Source of the DNA: Dipylidium caninum
Taxonomy: Eukaryota > Platyhelminthes > Cestoda > Cyclophyllidea > Dipylidiidae
Assembly (NCBI GenBank): GCA_017562135.1
Contig: QEYB01000981.1
Coordinates: forward strand, 1 to 64,000
Direction of reading: 5' to 3'
DNA length: 64,000 nt
The stretch's first letter is position 1. Each line of letters starts with the position of its first letter. Under the pieces are notes generated by a model. The model saw nothing but the letters and a program-made list of their open reading frames with translations, was not told where the DNA came from and ran no database searches. The position numbers and the translations under genes were made by a program. This document shows, one piece after another, positions 23,401 to 42,000 of this stretch.

Positions 23401-26400
23401 TTAATTGTGACCAGATCTGAAGCCCCACATGTAGGCAAGCCACCGATCGAAGTAGATGTTCCAGAGGTCAGAATGCTGGGGTGCAACAGCCGCAGCGAGT
23501 TGGTATAGTTGTAGGAGATGAAGCCGGTGATACTGCCATCGTGCACGGTTCGGTCCGGCCTTGAGGAGAGCTTTCAATGTCCGATCTCCTGTCCCAACCC
23601 CCCACTGCCCGTCTCGCACTAGACGGTTTATGAGAGGGGATAGGCGAAATGCGTGCGCCAGGCTTAGGTGCCGTAAGTCATAGAATGAACCTGTCCCACT
23701 GTCATAGAGCGGCAGAACTCGCGTTAACGTCACAATTCCTTCCTCTAACAAACGAGATGCCCTCGCAGTAGCAGTAGAATCATTTCCCTTCGCATCATTC
23801 ACCTAAGCGGCCAGGCGGCCAGGCGTAAGGGCGATGTACACAGATTATAAGTTGGTTGTACAATGGCCAGCAGTGTCACAACAAATATCAGTGATTTGTA
23901 AATTTCACTAGGGAAAACAATCAATTGTAACTAGGGACAGCTCGCCGTCTTGGCTAACGAAAAAAAAGGTTAGAGGAAGATAAGGACTAATTTAGGTTCT
24001 GGGTAAAGCATTATAACATTGTAGAGAACATGTTGTCGCCAAATGGGTAAGAAAATAAACGTTCTCGTGAGGTATAAGGTTGAGTTATCTTCCCCCTTCA
24101 ATAAAAGATAGAAGAAGGATACTTGCTTGCTTTCATACGCGCCCTTGAAAAATATTTATGCTATAAACACAAGGGTCCAGTGGAAAAAATTGGCTTGTGT
24201 TCACGACTCTTGGAAATTTAAACTAAATTCTGTTCTCCACTTTGTCTCCCCGTCTCCAATGTCCACACGACGCCAAAAAATTTCTGACGCAGTTAGTCTA
24301 GCCACGTTATAACTACGTTCCCTTTGGGTTTATCACGCCAAAATAACCCACAAGCAGCTCACAGTTCCCACATGGTTAAAAAAATATTCTACTTTCCAGT
24401 GTGCTCGGTGAGGTTCCGTACGTGCTCTTTTTATCGAAACGACCTGTTAATAACGGTTCATTCCGATAGCATACAAATCTGAAGTATCAGGTGAGTAACG
24501 GGCCCTAATTTGGAAATAACAAACAAGTGGTGTGAAATGCACAACGAATATCGACTGTTTTAAATAAGAATAGACTGGAAGTTTGTCCGGACTCACCTTG
24601 GAAAGATCATAGAGGCCTATGAGTGAGTAGATAAAGCCATTTAGAACGAAGATACCGGGCACTACGGGATACTCCTCATACCAAGGGAGTGCGTTCTGGT
24701 CCAGGAAATTCGTACGCACTCCACAAGCCTCATCGCTGGGATATTTTTGACAGGCTGACTGAGCGATTGAAGGGTTCGAGGCGCGATTAGCCGCCATCAG
24801 AAAGCGTTCATCTCCACTCGCGTGACCTGCTCGTACCAACAGAGAGATGGCCTGCCCTATGTAAATTATAAAAAAACCAAAAAAGTTGGGTAGGATGGAT
24901 TTCATTTTGATTAAAGGACAACTAATTGTTGATCTCAACACTAGCTAACCAACCTTGAGCCATGGCAGAACACCAGCCGGGTTTGAGGTAAATATCGCGG
25001 GTGAAAGTGCGTTTAGCGAAGACCCTCCATGAACCGTCCAGTGCCTGATTTTTCACCAACCATTCAGCCGTAGCCATAAATCTTTGTCGCGCAAACATAA
25101 TATTCACGGTGAGATGGTGCATACTTGCCACCTCTTCCTCCTTTCCACCCGCAATCGGGACGAAAAGAAGGAGAGTCTGCACCAATCCCGTTTCATCGCT
25201 GTGTTGGGGATACTTTAGCTCTACAGCATCGACAACCAAACTGAAGACCAGGCGAATAAAAGTAGAAAATCAAATCCCAGAAGAATATCTTTATTAACGA
25301 TTAGATGCACACTCACTATTTATGTACAGCACCGTTGAGAAGATCTCCAAAGTGGGGCCTAGCCCCAGGGTCGCGATTGATGCACTCGACAGCTTTTAAA
25401 ATAACCATTTCAAGGTTTTGCATAAGCGTAACATTGCGACAATCGCGCAAAAGAAATACCGCCTTCAAATCAACTGATCTACTGTAGCCCAAGATCCAAT
25501 ATTTGTTAGTCTAGGAAGGAGGAGGAAATGGGAAGTGATATACGCATTTACAAACCATACCTCTGACTCACCATTACGACGTTGCCTTCACCGAAATTAT
25601 TAGAACATGCGAAGTGGATCTGCACGTGCCTCCGTGTGGACATTAACAAAGACGCATTGATGACGAGTCGCGTTTCGCGGGGCCAATTGATCCCGTCAGC
25701 AAGAAGAGCGGTCAAATTATGAGCCTTGTCTTTCTCAACTAGACTGTAGTTCACCGAGCCTGGTTTGACGCCTCAATTTGAAACATTGGGAAAGTGCAAG
25801 TGGGCGATAGTGCAAAATGTTTATGAACTTTTCGAAAAACCATGTTTTTATTAAAGGATAATATGAGGTTCGAGGAATCATTTAAGTTTATGCACGAGTA
25901 CGTGAACAGTTCCACTATCTTCGATCATAACGCTAACCCACCGAAATGACAGTGAAAACTGTCTCTACTGCAGACTAGCTGATCAGCAAACCCAAGTTTG
26001 AGGTCAACCACGGCGTTGTAGAAGGACACATTAGGCAGTAGTTCTAAATTTAGTAAATTGCGATACTGGCCGTAGTAGGCTAAACCAAATTGAGCTATTT
26101 GAATGGGGTAGGGATAGCCCCTGGGATCCCATTGTCTCGATATTGGTATGTCTAAAATCCACGGAAAAGGAAGCTTTAAATTGGAAGAAGATCCGAAGAA
26201 AAAAACTCGAAGAAGGGGAACCTAACTCAGCTCCGCGTCGACCAAAAGGATGTGCGATTTGCCTTCAGGGGTGCTCCAAGAGTGTTGGCCTAGGTAATGG
26301 CCAAATGGCTCGTGTGTCGCGAGGGGCAAATGGAGATTTGATTGTTCGCCTCCGGTGAACATATAAAAAACACCCTTCGAGACGTCCAGATATCCCTCGA

Positions 26401-27152
26401 TCTAACGATACTAAAGGTTAACTAATAGATAAACTGTCTAGTATCACAAAATATACATAGGTCGCGTTTAAACGTCGTTATTCGCTAATATTACTGCAGA
26501 AAATATCCATACCGAAGTTTTTACCGGTACGCTGAGATAGCATGCCACAAGAAGCTCGGATAAAGTCAGACAAAGTAATTTAACTGTACATTACTTACTT
26601 CATACCAATATTTGATATGCTCGAAATCGACCGCGAGAGCTGAGTTATTAAGGTGGTAGCATCCAGGACTGGTATAGCCATTTATAGAGCATTTCAAAGA
26701 TTTGTAAGTAACCTCTGACTTAAAAGTACACAAATCCGATCCATATTTTTCGTCAACTCTGTAATTGAAAAACAGTATAACCACATTCTCTAGCTCGAAT
26801 GGCTTATTCATTTCAAAAAATAGAATGCTAGTTTAGGTTAAGTCAAAGCATTAAAAATCATTTAGTATTCAAAGATTTAAGCTCATAATTAACAATCAAG
26901 TGTGGATCAGAATTAAGACATACTACAAAATAAAAATCTAAGCGCAATAGCAAGCCGAAACACTAAATCACGGCTCGAACCGCGGGTCAGTGGGGGGGCA
27001 AAAGTAAAGCGGCAAGAATAACAAATAAAAAATTTGCTGCGTATATAAACATACTGCGAAGTACTTAAAATCCTGACGAAGTCGAAATATTCGACGAAGG
27101 ATAGGGCAACAATCAAAATGATGACAAATGCGATTCCGCGATTGGCGCGCAT
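23401..27152 (-). CDS. GLCE: Heparosan-N-sulfate D-glucuronyl C5-epimerase, copy B, intact
   Basis: Nine coding exons on the minus strand: 27,055-27,152; 26,599-26,758; 26,227-26,401; 25,942-26,151; 25,572-25,759; 25,317-25,510; 24,954-25,240; 24,597-24,856; 23,401-23,802. All junctions are GT..AG, phases agree throughout, and the total is 1,974 nt, or 657 aa, close to the vertebrate enzyme's 617. It starts MRANRGIAFVIILIVAL, a short cytoplasmic tail plus signal anchor, as expected for a type II Golgi protein. Family motifs follow in order: CSINGYT, PISRQWDPRGYPYPIQIAQ, PGWCSAMAQG, WYEEYP, FVLNGFIYSLIGLYDL, SFYDLRH, RWQYH and a C-terminal HN. The tyrosines in WYEEYP, YDLRH and RWxYH, linked to catalysis in the family, are all kept. 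It converts D-glucuronate to L-iduronate in heparan sulfate and heparin. One intron (between exons 3 and 4) is only about 75 nt. Confidence 0.95.
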
Positions 27153-28341
27153 AATTATCTACAAGATTTCAAATTAAAACGGAAGTGATTGCAAACTTAG
27201 GCTTTTGTGTCGCATGAACACGCACATGGTTTACAGTGGTCACAGGACGCAAAACCAAAATTTCATCGCCTTAATACAGCACCCGGTATTTTAATAAACA
27301 CACCTTGGGGGCAAATGGAAAATGCACCAAAGACAAAAGTGTGATAATCGCATGTTGGCACAGGATATCAAGAACTAGTTAATATCAGTTCCTGCATTCT
27401 TACTTTAAGGGAAGGACTCGCATCTCTAAAGCAATGTGAATAAGAGTGAACAACCCCCGCCATCATCGGCGTAAGGCCGTCATACCGAACAGGTGCATTT
27501 TGGCGGACGCGCTTCTAGAAAAGATTAGAACAAGCTATTGAAAAAGTCAATACCGTCAGATGTCCTGTCTTTATATCTTTGCCAGATAAAAACATTAGCC
27601 CGTTTGAATAAATGGTTTCAATTACCTTTGAATGCGTCGCCAAAAGGGAAGTGATGGTCTCTGTCTTCATTGCACAAGATTATAGGAAGCCTTTTGGTAG
27701 TGAAAAGAACCGTAACAGTAATTTAATGGCGCAGCAGGGTTTGGTAAATTATGGCAAAATTTAATTTAATTTAGCTGATTTTTAGGCATTAGGAACCCTT
27801 GCAAATGTGTCAATGTCGGCAACGCAAGAGCGAGCACATTCAGTACAGTTTTTCTCCACTCCCCCCGGCAGTTGCATATTAATTCAAATATAAGTGAAAT
27901 GTTATTTGACAGTAGCCTTTCTTACAAATCCTCTCTTCCCGCCCCTTGAAAAATTGTGCTTAAAAAGTTTATATATCCAGATGTAGCATAAAGACCATAC
28001 TTACGATCATCCAAAATTTTTCTTAGATTCATTACGCTTGTTTTGTGTTGCCAGATGCGAAGCATGTTCAAGGTAGTTTTCGGAAGGATACTTTTCAATT
28101 TTGCAACTTTCGGCCGGATAGTGAGTCATTTTATGGGTTGGTTAGCTTTGCTTAATATTAAATAGTTTAGTGTTTGAACGGATACCTTTATTTTTAAATG
28201 TATTGAAGTGTTGAAGTAGTTGTGATGTTGTAATAAGTTATGTAACCTTCTATTTTCGTCAAACTACGTGGTTTCTCGCTCCATTTAAAATTGATTTTTT
28301 TCGGACGTATATATAATTATTTAACTTCTTGTCCTATAGAT
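27153..28341. promoter_or_regulatory. Head-to-head spacer between epimerase B and kinase B
   Basis: Same arrangement as 9,468-10,674. The block 28,040-28,318 is almost identical to copy A (ATG after an acceptor at 28,055 and a gtgagt donor), whereas 27,280-28,000 is diverged with several small indels. Possible shared promoter or 5' leader exon; no core promoter motif was identified. Confidence 0.4.
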
Positions 28342-34080
<5,739 letters not shown>

Positions 34081-34429
34081 TCTATCCCCGCTATCCCCGG
34101 TTTCTTCCTCCTCACTCCCTCAACGTCTGTCTCCTCGTCCCGACATGCCCAGCTACATTGCCCTTGTCGCATCACCGAGATTTATGCGCAATCTAGAGAA
34201 AGAGGGACTCAGGGGCGTATCATTTTCCCTCCCCATGCCCTAACCTGTAGAAAATTACGGCATAAAGAAGGAGAAAAAGGCGGACGAGTGTGTTCTGACG
34301 GGTTTCACTGTCTCGTCTCTTCGCTATAGCGGTGATAAAGAGGAAGTGGCTTTTTCATTCCATTGCCATGTCGAGCGCATTATCATTAGGTCGACAAATA
34401 AGCCCTTAGCTGTGGACGACCAAGTAAAC

Positions 34430-34795
34430 GGGTTGAAGGCGGTACCGGACAAGGCACGGCACGACATGGCATGGCATGGCATGGCATGGGAAGGCGAGTG
34501 AACGAAACAGTGAGACAATTTGGAGGGGAATGGGGATACTGCGAGGGGAACCTCGAGCTGCCACCATGTCGCAAGTGAGGTGAGGCCACCCGACGCGGGC
34601 TTCTGCATCACGCGGTCCTCATGGACGACACCCCACGGAAGCGAGTGCGGAAGTGAGTGCAGTGGGGTGTCAGAGGAGGGAGCAACCCACCGCGCTTCGA
34701 CGACAACATGGCGCGAGTGTGAGCTGCGAGCCAGTGGTGGCCACACCGTCTACCCACAAGCGGTTAGTAGGAGAAGAAATTGACGACCGCGTGGG
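34430..34795 (+). repeat. Left arm of the inverted repeat flanking tektin (IR1-L)
   Basis: Reverse-complement match to 38,652-39,023, with a third, hybrid copy at 16,670-17,030. It contains a run of GGCAT units (about 34,462-34,490) and ends near the phrase gacgaccgcgtggg, which reads cccacgcggtcgtc in the right arm. Apparent identity is high apart from small indels. Confidence 0.92.
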
Positions 34796-35380
34796 GCAGG
34801 GGCTCATGTTGCAGCAGTGCTCCAGTGTCTCGAGTCCTTCCTCCAGTTGGTCTCATTTGCGGCAATGCCAAAGGAACTAAGTGGTCACGTTTTAAACTTT
34901 GATTTATTCCTTCTTGATCCGCCACACGTGAAAGGCCCAAGCTATTCTTGGGCCACGTGAATTTTCGTCACCCCAAAAGTGGGGTTCGCCCAGTTTCTTA
35001 TTGTTGACATTATCCGGTGATGTTGTGAGGTAAAGTAGTTCTTTTGATTATGCTCAAATTTAGCTTATTCTTATTAATTTTGTGTCGCAGCCCCTCTCAC
35101 TGCCTCTGTAAGGTTGGTTAGAGCGAGGGAAAGATTGGACAAATCGCGAGAAAATGTGCACCTTTCACGCACACCTCACACTCCACACCAGTGATTGTGC
35201 ATATGGTTGCCCGTCGTCAAGACGACGTAGAATGCAAACACCTGCTCCGCGCGTAGCGCTGATTCCTCAACGTGCTGCGGTCGCGGCCGGCGAGGCGCAG
35301 TTCAAACCCTCGCACGTGCGGACCCATCGATCCCCGGACGGTTGTCTGACCTACGCCACGTCTGCGCCCACTCGCCCACA
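34796..35380. other. Tektin upstream region
   Basis: Non-repeated sequence between the left arm and the tektin start codon; expected to hold the promoter and 5' UTR. Open frames here on either strand look like shadows. No TATA-like element close to the start was recognised. Confidence 0.4.
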
Positions 35381-37746
35381 ATGTTCTGCTCGGACACGCA
35401 GACCCGAACTGAGCGCGCGGCATCGCCCGAGACGGCGCCCTGCTTCCCCGAGAATATATACGCCACTGCGAATGGAATTGAGGGCGGTGTCTCCACCATC
35501 GGTTTCCGCTCTGGTCGCTATGCTCCAGAGGAGGCATGCGCCACCCTCAAGAACCGACTCAATCTGGTTCAACAAAATGTGGACATTGGTGGACAGAACC
35601 GTATTGATAACAAGGACATGATGATGAAAGCCGAGGACCAAAGTGTAGGGCCGATTTTAACGCCACCACGGAGAGCCTAAGGGAACGTCTTGCCGACCTA
35701 CATCTGTGGAAGTCGGAAATGGAAAAGGAGATTGCCAAAGTAGTGGACATAAATGAATTGCTACTTAAAAGGAAGGCCGAATTAGAAACGAGTCTCAAGG
35801 CACTGGATGAATGTGTGTTACTGACAACTGACTGCCTCAATGCTCGTCAAAGACGCTTTGGAGAGGATTTGCAGCAGGATGAAGTTGAACTCCAACTCAT
35901 AAAGGTACCTTTTATCTAACAGGGTTGAAAACCTTTTTGTCGAGGCATTCGGACGGGTACCAATTTCTTCATCTTATTGTCTGTGTCTCGGTTTACACCT
36001 CACTTCGCCAACGCAGGTCTTCTGCTTGTGAGAAATCACTTCATGTAATGTGGCGTGCAGAACCTTTTTCAAGTCTTCTAATAAGAGAGTTCGAACGTTA
36101 CAGTGTTCGGCTCGAAGGTGACACTTCCGAAAGAACTGTGTGGAAACACACAAAGTAGAGGTTATTGTGAGTGCCCTGGCTAACTTTGGTCTCTACTTTT
36201 GTCTGAAAAGGAACTCGACATCCTCCAGAAATCCATCGCACTTATTAAGCGGTCCATCGAACAGGTCAATGACCAACTCGGGTGAGTGCATGCGTGCTAA
36301 TGTTCTCACTTGAGTAGAAAATTAGTGGATCCTAAACGGATGAAGCCTCTTTTATTAGTCACCGTAGCGCTATACTCCATGTGCATCCCCATTTTGCTCA
36401 TTATCTCATGTCTATTTACTTATTAGTGCCACCAACAAGCATACCTTCCATTGTTTGCCATTCCCTGACTTTCCCCTCGCCCGATATTAAGAGGGGAGAT
36501 GGGGAAGCTAGAGACGGAACCACGTCTGGCCACTCGTTTGATCAAATTCGTAGATGCGGGAGGGGATAGGCGGCTGGCTCGGGCGCAGGCTCGGGACGGG
36601 AGAGAGGACCGAGTAAAGTGAGCTGGACGTGGTAAGGGCATGGATTTGTTTGCGGTGTTAGTCGAAACCGCTTGGCCAAAACGAACCTGGAGAAGGCATG
36701 GAGCGACAAACACGAGGCCGATCTGCTGGACACGGAGGGAGCTCACCTCACCATCACAAGCACCAACAAGCAGCACTACCCGGGAGAGGCGCGCAGTTGG
36801 CCACAGGCTGCTCAGTCGACGGTGGAGTCATGGGCTCAACACTCGCACGATCTCATCCTGCGCTCGGAGCACGAGCGCATCGCCAGCGAACAACTTCTCC
36901 ACCTCTGCGACAACATCCTCCACGACGTTGCTCACGATGTCACCCATCAAAAGGACTGCGTCAATGCTGCTCTACACCGGCGAATTGATGAGTACGAGGC
37001 TGAGAAAAAGATTCTCACCGAGAAGCTCAGGAAGGTCTGTTCATTGACAAGGACTCAAATTAGAAGTTGAGGTGGGGTCCAAAATGTACCCGCCCAGCAC
37101 CCATGTCTTTTTTCTTGATTTTTGGAATGATCTGTTTAGCAAACTAAAATATTAATCGTCTGACACCACCAATCACGTAAACTCCGCTCTCCCTAAGTTA
37201 CTTCCTATTGACGACATCGAGGAGACCCCAAAACCCTCCTCTTCCCACCCCCAGATATGCGATGAAATTGCTGAAATGGAGAGGAGCATTAAGGAGTTGG
37301 AGCACGCAATCGTTGCCAAAGACGCCTACGTTCAGACCATCCAAACTCGACTTCATCTGCACAATCAGAGAGCAGGTGTGGAAAACTGTCGCGACCCACC
37401 ACAGAAAGCGTAAGTTCTAATTGTATGGCAAGGCGCGAGGGTATTTGCGGACATTTATCCCAGCCTCCTGCACATAGGATTTATATGAAGGCATTTTGAT
37501 TGTGCTACTGATGAAAAGTTTGCATTTTTCAGAATGATGGATGAGATGCATAACATTCAAGTGACGATTGACAAGTTGAAGGACCAACTGTCAACCACGG
37601 AGAACAATTTGAAGCATTTTCAAGACGATCAAATGATGCTGGAGAAACAAATTCACATGAAGAATGTATCTATTCAGGTGGACAGGGATCATTGTGCCCG
37701 TCACCGCATGCACTTCCCCGAGACCGCTCGACTTCGTGGCCATTAG
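35381..37746 (+). CDS. Tektin (tektin-4-like), one apparent frameshift in exon 1
   Basis: Exons: 35,381-35,904; 36,211-36,281; 36,662-37,034; 37,255-37,409; 37,533-37,746, with GT..AG sites and agreeing phases. Motifs follow the tektin order: GRYAPEE near the start, LHLWKSEMEKEI, ARQRRFGEDLQQDEVE, LEKAWSDKHEADLLD, RAGVENCRDPPQ (the tektin RPNVELCRD loop), then LEKQIHMKN and VDRDHCARHR at the C-terminus. Most of the protein is predicted coiled coil. Exons 2-5 are a whole number of codons, but exon 1 is one base short, so the frame changes between about 35,600 and 35,680. With one base restored the length would be about 445 aa, normal for tektins. The close fit elsewhere suggests a sequence error more than a dead gene. 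Tektins are filaments inside doublet microtubules of cilia and flagella. The subtype is a guess from the C-terminal residues. Confidence 0.88.
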
Positions 37747-37808
37747 GTCTTCGGAAGCTGATGAAAACGTGTCCTTAGATTCTCACACTTGTTACACTTC
37801 ATACCAAT

Positions 37809-37814
37809 AATAAA
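37809..37814 (+). terminator. Tektin polyadenylation signal
   Basis: AATAAA 63 bp downstream of the tektin stop codon. The same hexamer is retained in the inverted fragment at 17,926-17,931. Confidence 0.65.
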
Positions 37815-38651
37815 TCGAGTTAGTCCGACGATGAAGTTGTTTCATCACATTAAATTTAGCCGCATTGTGCCCAATTCTAATCCCTCGTAAAAATGCGTAG
37901 CTCCTAAAGTGCGGCCTCAGAGGGTAAATTTACTTGAATTCGATCAGGAAACACAATGAGAGTTTAACTAGAAAGCTTCAGAAAAAGGTAGTATTAAAGG
38001 CACCTTACGTGAAATTAGCGGATAATTAGGTATATACAAATACTTACTCGAGTTTTATGCGTCGGCGGAGGCGAGGATAAATTGAGGAGTTACTCGAGAC
38101 TTTGGGGCACATTAGTCTTTACGCGGAGATCACAAGGAACAACGCCCGTAAAGCCGTGGTGACGTCCTCCTTCATGTGTGCACGAGGGAAATGAGGAAAG
38201 GCGAGTAGATCAACGACCTGTCAAGGTGGCAGGTGCAGGCAGGATGATACCACCAAACTGCCTTTTTCGTGGCGTAATCACCCGGCCACCGTACTAGTAG
38301 TTGTGGAGCAAAGGCGGTAACGTCCACAAATCGGAGGAAAGATTTCCCATTACGCTTGGGCATACGAGGTGACCGAATGTTATTCAACTGCCCATGTGTA
38401 CGTGGCTCGACGTTGGACTGTGTAGTGCTCCTGTCACTCGCTCTGACCTGCTCTCCTGCCCACAGTTTCTGCGCCACTCTAACCTACCGAAAGGCAGTCT
38501 CCCAATCCATTTCTGCTGCAGTGCTGGGCGATGCCATTGGAAAGTGCGAGAACTTCGGGACGGAGTGGATGCCCTCGTCACCCACTCCTCGATATCGTCC
38601 TAGATAGGGTGGGGTGGAGGCGCAAGTGCTAATGCGACATGTGCTTCTCTC

Positions 38652-39023
38652 CCACGCGGTCGTCAATTTCTTCTCCTACTAACCGCTTGTGGGTAGACGG
38701 TGTGGCCACCACTGGCTCGCAGCTCACACTCGCGCCATGTTGTCGTCGAAGTGCGGTGGGTTGCGACACCCACTGCACTCACTTCCGCACTCGCTTCCGT
38801 CGTCCATGAGGACCGCGTGATGCAGAAGCACGCGTCGGGTGGCCTCACCTCGCTTGCGACATTGGCAGCTCGAGGTTCTCTCGCAGTATCCCCATTCCCC
38901 TCCAAATTGTCTCACTGTTTCGTTCACTCGCCTTCCCATGCCATGCCATGCCATGTCGTGCCGTGCCATGCCGTGCCGTGCCGTGCCGTGCCGTGCCTTG
39001 GCTGGTGCAGCCTTCAACTCACC
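38652..39023 (-). repeat. Right arm of the inverted repeat flanking tektin (IR1-R)
   Basis: Reverse complement of 34,430-34,795. It contains a longer pentanucleotide run (CCATG/CCGTG units, about 38,937-38,998). Together the arms enclose about 3.9 kb holding the whole tektin gene. Confidence 0.92.
38937..38998. repeat. (CCATG/CCGTG)n pentanucleotide microsatellite
   Basis: About 12 units of a five-base motif in which A and G alternate at the third position. The equivalent tracts in the left arm (about 34,462-34,490) and in copy A (about 16,690-16,720) are shorter and dominated by GGCAT/GGCAC. Confidence 0.85.
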
Positions 39024-42000
39024 CTCGTCAGACGCTGCGCCGGTGGTCAGCGACGGGGAGAGGGGGACGAGGAGTGCGAAGGTGGTGGCAGGACATTGGA
39101 TGAGAGTCGAGTTTACACAGCACGACTCCAGTTGGCACCTCACCTCCGTCCTCACCTCGTGCCACGTCCTCTTTCTGCGTTTCACATGTGTCCTATTGAG
39201 TCTTAGTGGCTGGGATTGTCGACCGCACGCCCTTATGGTTTAATCCTCATGCGATTAAGCCCTATTAACGACATGGAGAGGCATGTTTGAAGGGATAGAA
39301 CAGCAGAATGTAGGAATCGAGGCGCGGCGGTGGCCAGTCAAATACTCATGCTTCAAGGGCCTTTCTTTTGATGGCCAGGGGTAGAATTGACTTTACGCAA
39401 ATGAACCCTTTTTATCCCTTTCTTTGTTTTTATAGCGTGTTTAATGCGCCTTTACCTTCATAAGATTGAACTTGTCTGACTCGAGACAACCCCTGTAATG
39501 GCATTTACGAAGTAAAATATCGTCATTTTGTGAGGCGAATCGTCGGCTTACGGAGTGTCGTTTTAAAGCCGAGTCTACTACCTATCTCTTATTTTAACTT
39601 ACTCATGAACGAAGTTAAGCACTTGCTACTTTGTACCGCTGGCCATGTTGAAAGTCTGTGCATCTTAATTAATGCCCGAAGCCGATTCTCTGTGTCACAA
39701 CCATTTTCTAATATCATCTCGCCCCTGGCCAACCACTTTTGCCCAACACGTCGCTGCCCTGACAACCAGGAAGTGGGAATTTTTCGTGGTTTCGTCAGAG
39801 AGCTCGTTGCTATGCCCGCGACAGTCATTAGCTGAGGTTGAGTAGCAAATTCTTTATAACTGGACTTAGTGGATATCGCAACGGAGGTGTGAGTGAAAAG
39901 AGGAGGAAAAACTGATTCCCACATCCCACATGTCATGACTAAGAGGCCGTGTTAATTCAGTCTTGATTCCTTGTCACTGTTGGAATGTGCACCGGATATA
40001 CCGGCCTTCGAAGACAATCACCTCCGTGTGGCGCCATAATACCTCAGGCTCCCGCTAGATTGCAGCGCCGCATCACTGGGTTCCCCTTACTTCATCATCA
40101 GTAACGTGGGCCTTGTACAATCGTATGTGGTTCGCCAGACTGTGTTATTCCGCGAGGTGATTTATTGCTGAGAGCGGGAATTTAGGCTTTAGTAAATCAC
40201 TCAAATGCAGCGCAGTCAATCCCGGCGCTAAACTAAGAATCAGGCCTCAACTACTAATTGCGTAGTGGCTATAGCAACGGCGAACCCTATTTATCACGAT
40301 TCCATATCGGCTGTGGTGATAAATGAGGCGTCCTGTCCTTCCTCCCCTCCTCCCCACCTCCATCCCTCCCTCGTCCGCCAGTCCGCCCTCGGCTTAGGGT
40401 TGACAGTTCGCTGTGGCAGAGAACCAGAGGTAATTTTATGTTTTTTCTCCCCTTAACTCCTTCTTGTCACCTGCATATACGCTCATAAACTCCAATTAGA
40501 CGGAGGGCACGTTCAGGTCCCCATTGCAAATGCCGTAGTGGTCTAAGTCAACTCGCCAATGGACGGGGTCGTGGACGGATGTGTTGTATGCATAACCATT
40601 TCTAGTTTTGGCAATTACCGTATGTTGCCACTGGCGCTGACCGCTGGTAGCAAAATTATCGCCCTGACCTTTGACCACCTTTTACGACAGATCCTTTTGC
40701 TTTAGTTGATAAGAATAAAAATGGAGTCAACTTCTAGTTGCCACAGCCTTTTCCACAAATGACGGATTGTCCGTGGAAAGGCAGTCTTCGTTAGGTAGCT
40801 GGAGTGAAAAGAAGGTGAGCACTGAATAGACCCGCACCCAATCACTCTCACTCAGCCTTCCCACTGGGCCCTGCGACTGCTTCCAGTGCCATGTCTGCTA
40901 TCATTATCCGTGCGCTTCGTCCACTGATCACATCTGCCTATACCAGTCGCCTTTCGTGATTGCGGACCACAATCTAGTACACACTTTGCATGCGGACTAA
41001 GACTTACTGCCGCCATCAGGATTAATGAGGATGGTGGAACAGTCCTAGAGAAAATACGTTCACAATGAGAATGGGAAACTCTGAACAGGTGAGAAATATG
41101 CGTCCGCAGTAGTATGTTTAGGGGTGTAAATGAGGGCCGAAAGACCTCTGGGACTTACTAATTCAAAGCCTCGAGTGCGGCTGCAACTTCGACCTCAAGT
41201 GATTAGGGCTACCACGTAAATACGGTCATGAGGATTATGTCTTGCTGGATAAGCTGGTTTATTCTAGTGTGGACGAGTGTTGGTCTCATGCCACCATGTC
41301 GTTTCATTACGTGACGAGTGTGCCGCCCTCATCAGCCACGGCATCACAAGGTGAGGGTTCTCCGGGGGCCGTCTTTGCAGCGCCCCGACCTGCCGCCGGA
41401 ACCATGTGGCTCAAGTGAGAGGGGCCTGTTGAACAATTGGAAGACATCCTCCCCTCTGCCCTGCCTCCTCGGGTATGCTGTGCACGATAAGTACGCCGAA
41501 GTCAGGAAAGTTACAGATGCTACCCTGGTGATTGAGCGCATATCCGCTGCATAACTTGGTAAAATTAGTGAAAATGGTAGTGAACCTCCCATCCCTCGCC
41601 CTTTTTTCCCTACAGCACTCTTTCACACTCGCACGATCTTTTCTGGTCCCGGTAGCCACTGTAAGGAATACGGCATTTGAGATTTGGAAGTTCTTCGTTT
41701 ACTGGTAGCTTCGCCAACTTCTGAATCTTACCGGACCGAATCGAGCGGAACGTGTTGTTTAGGCAAGGGCGACACTTCCCTTGATGAATTCCTAAACAGA
41801 GATTGGGACATTCTCAAATTTCCCCCATGAATGAAAAGGATGGGGGTGGAGCACTGACGAAATTCTTTACCACCTCCACCCCTGTTCCACCCCACACATC
41901 AGGATGCATTGAAAACTGCGTATAAACACACAAAAATCATCCCGCCCTATCAATAAATAAACTAAACGACGTCTCCTTATCCTCCCATCTTTCCCGAATT

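Noticed and set aside
36423..36776. Minus-strand frames overlapping the tektin region
   Set aside because: They are antisense shadows of the tektin exons and introns.
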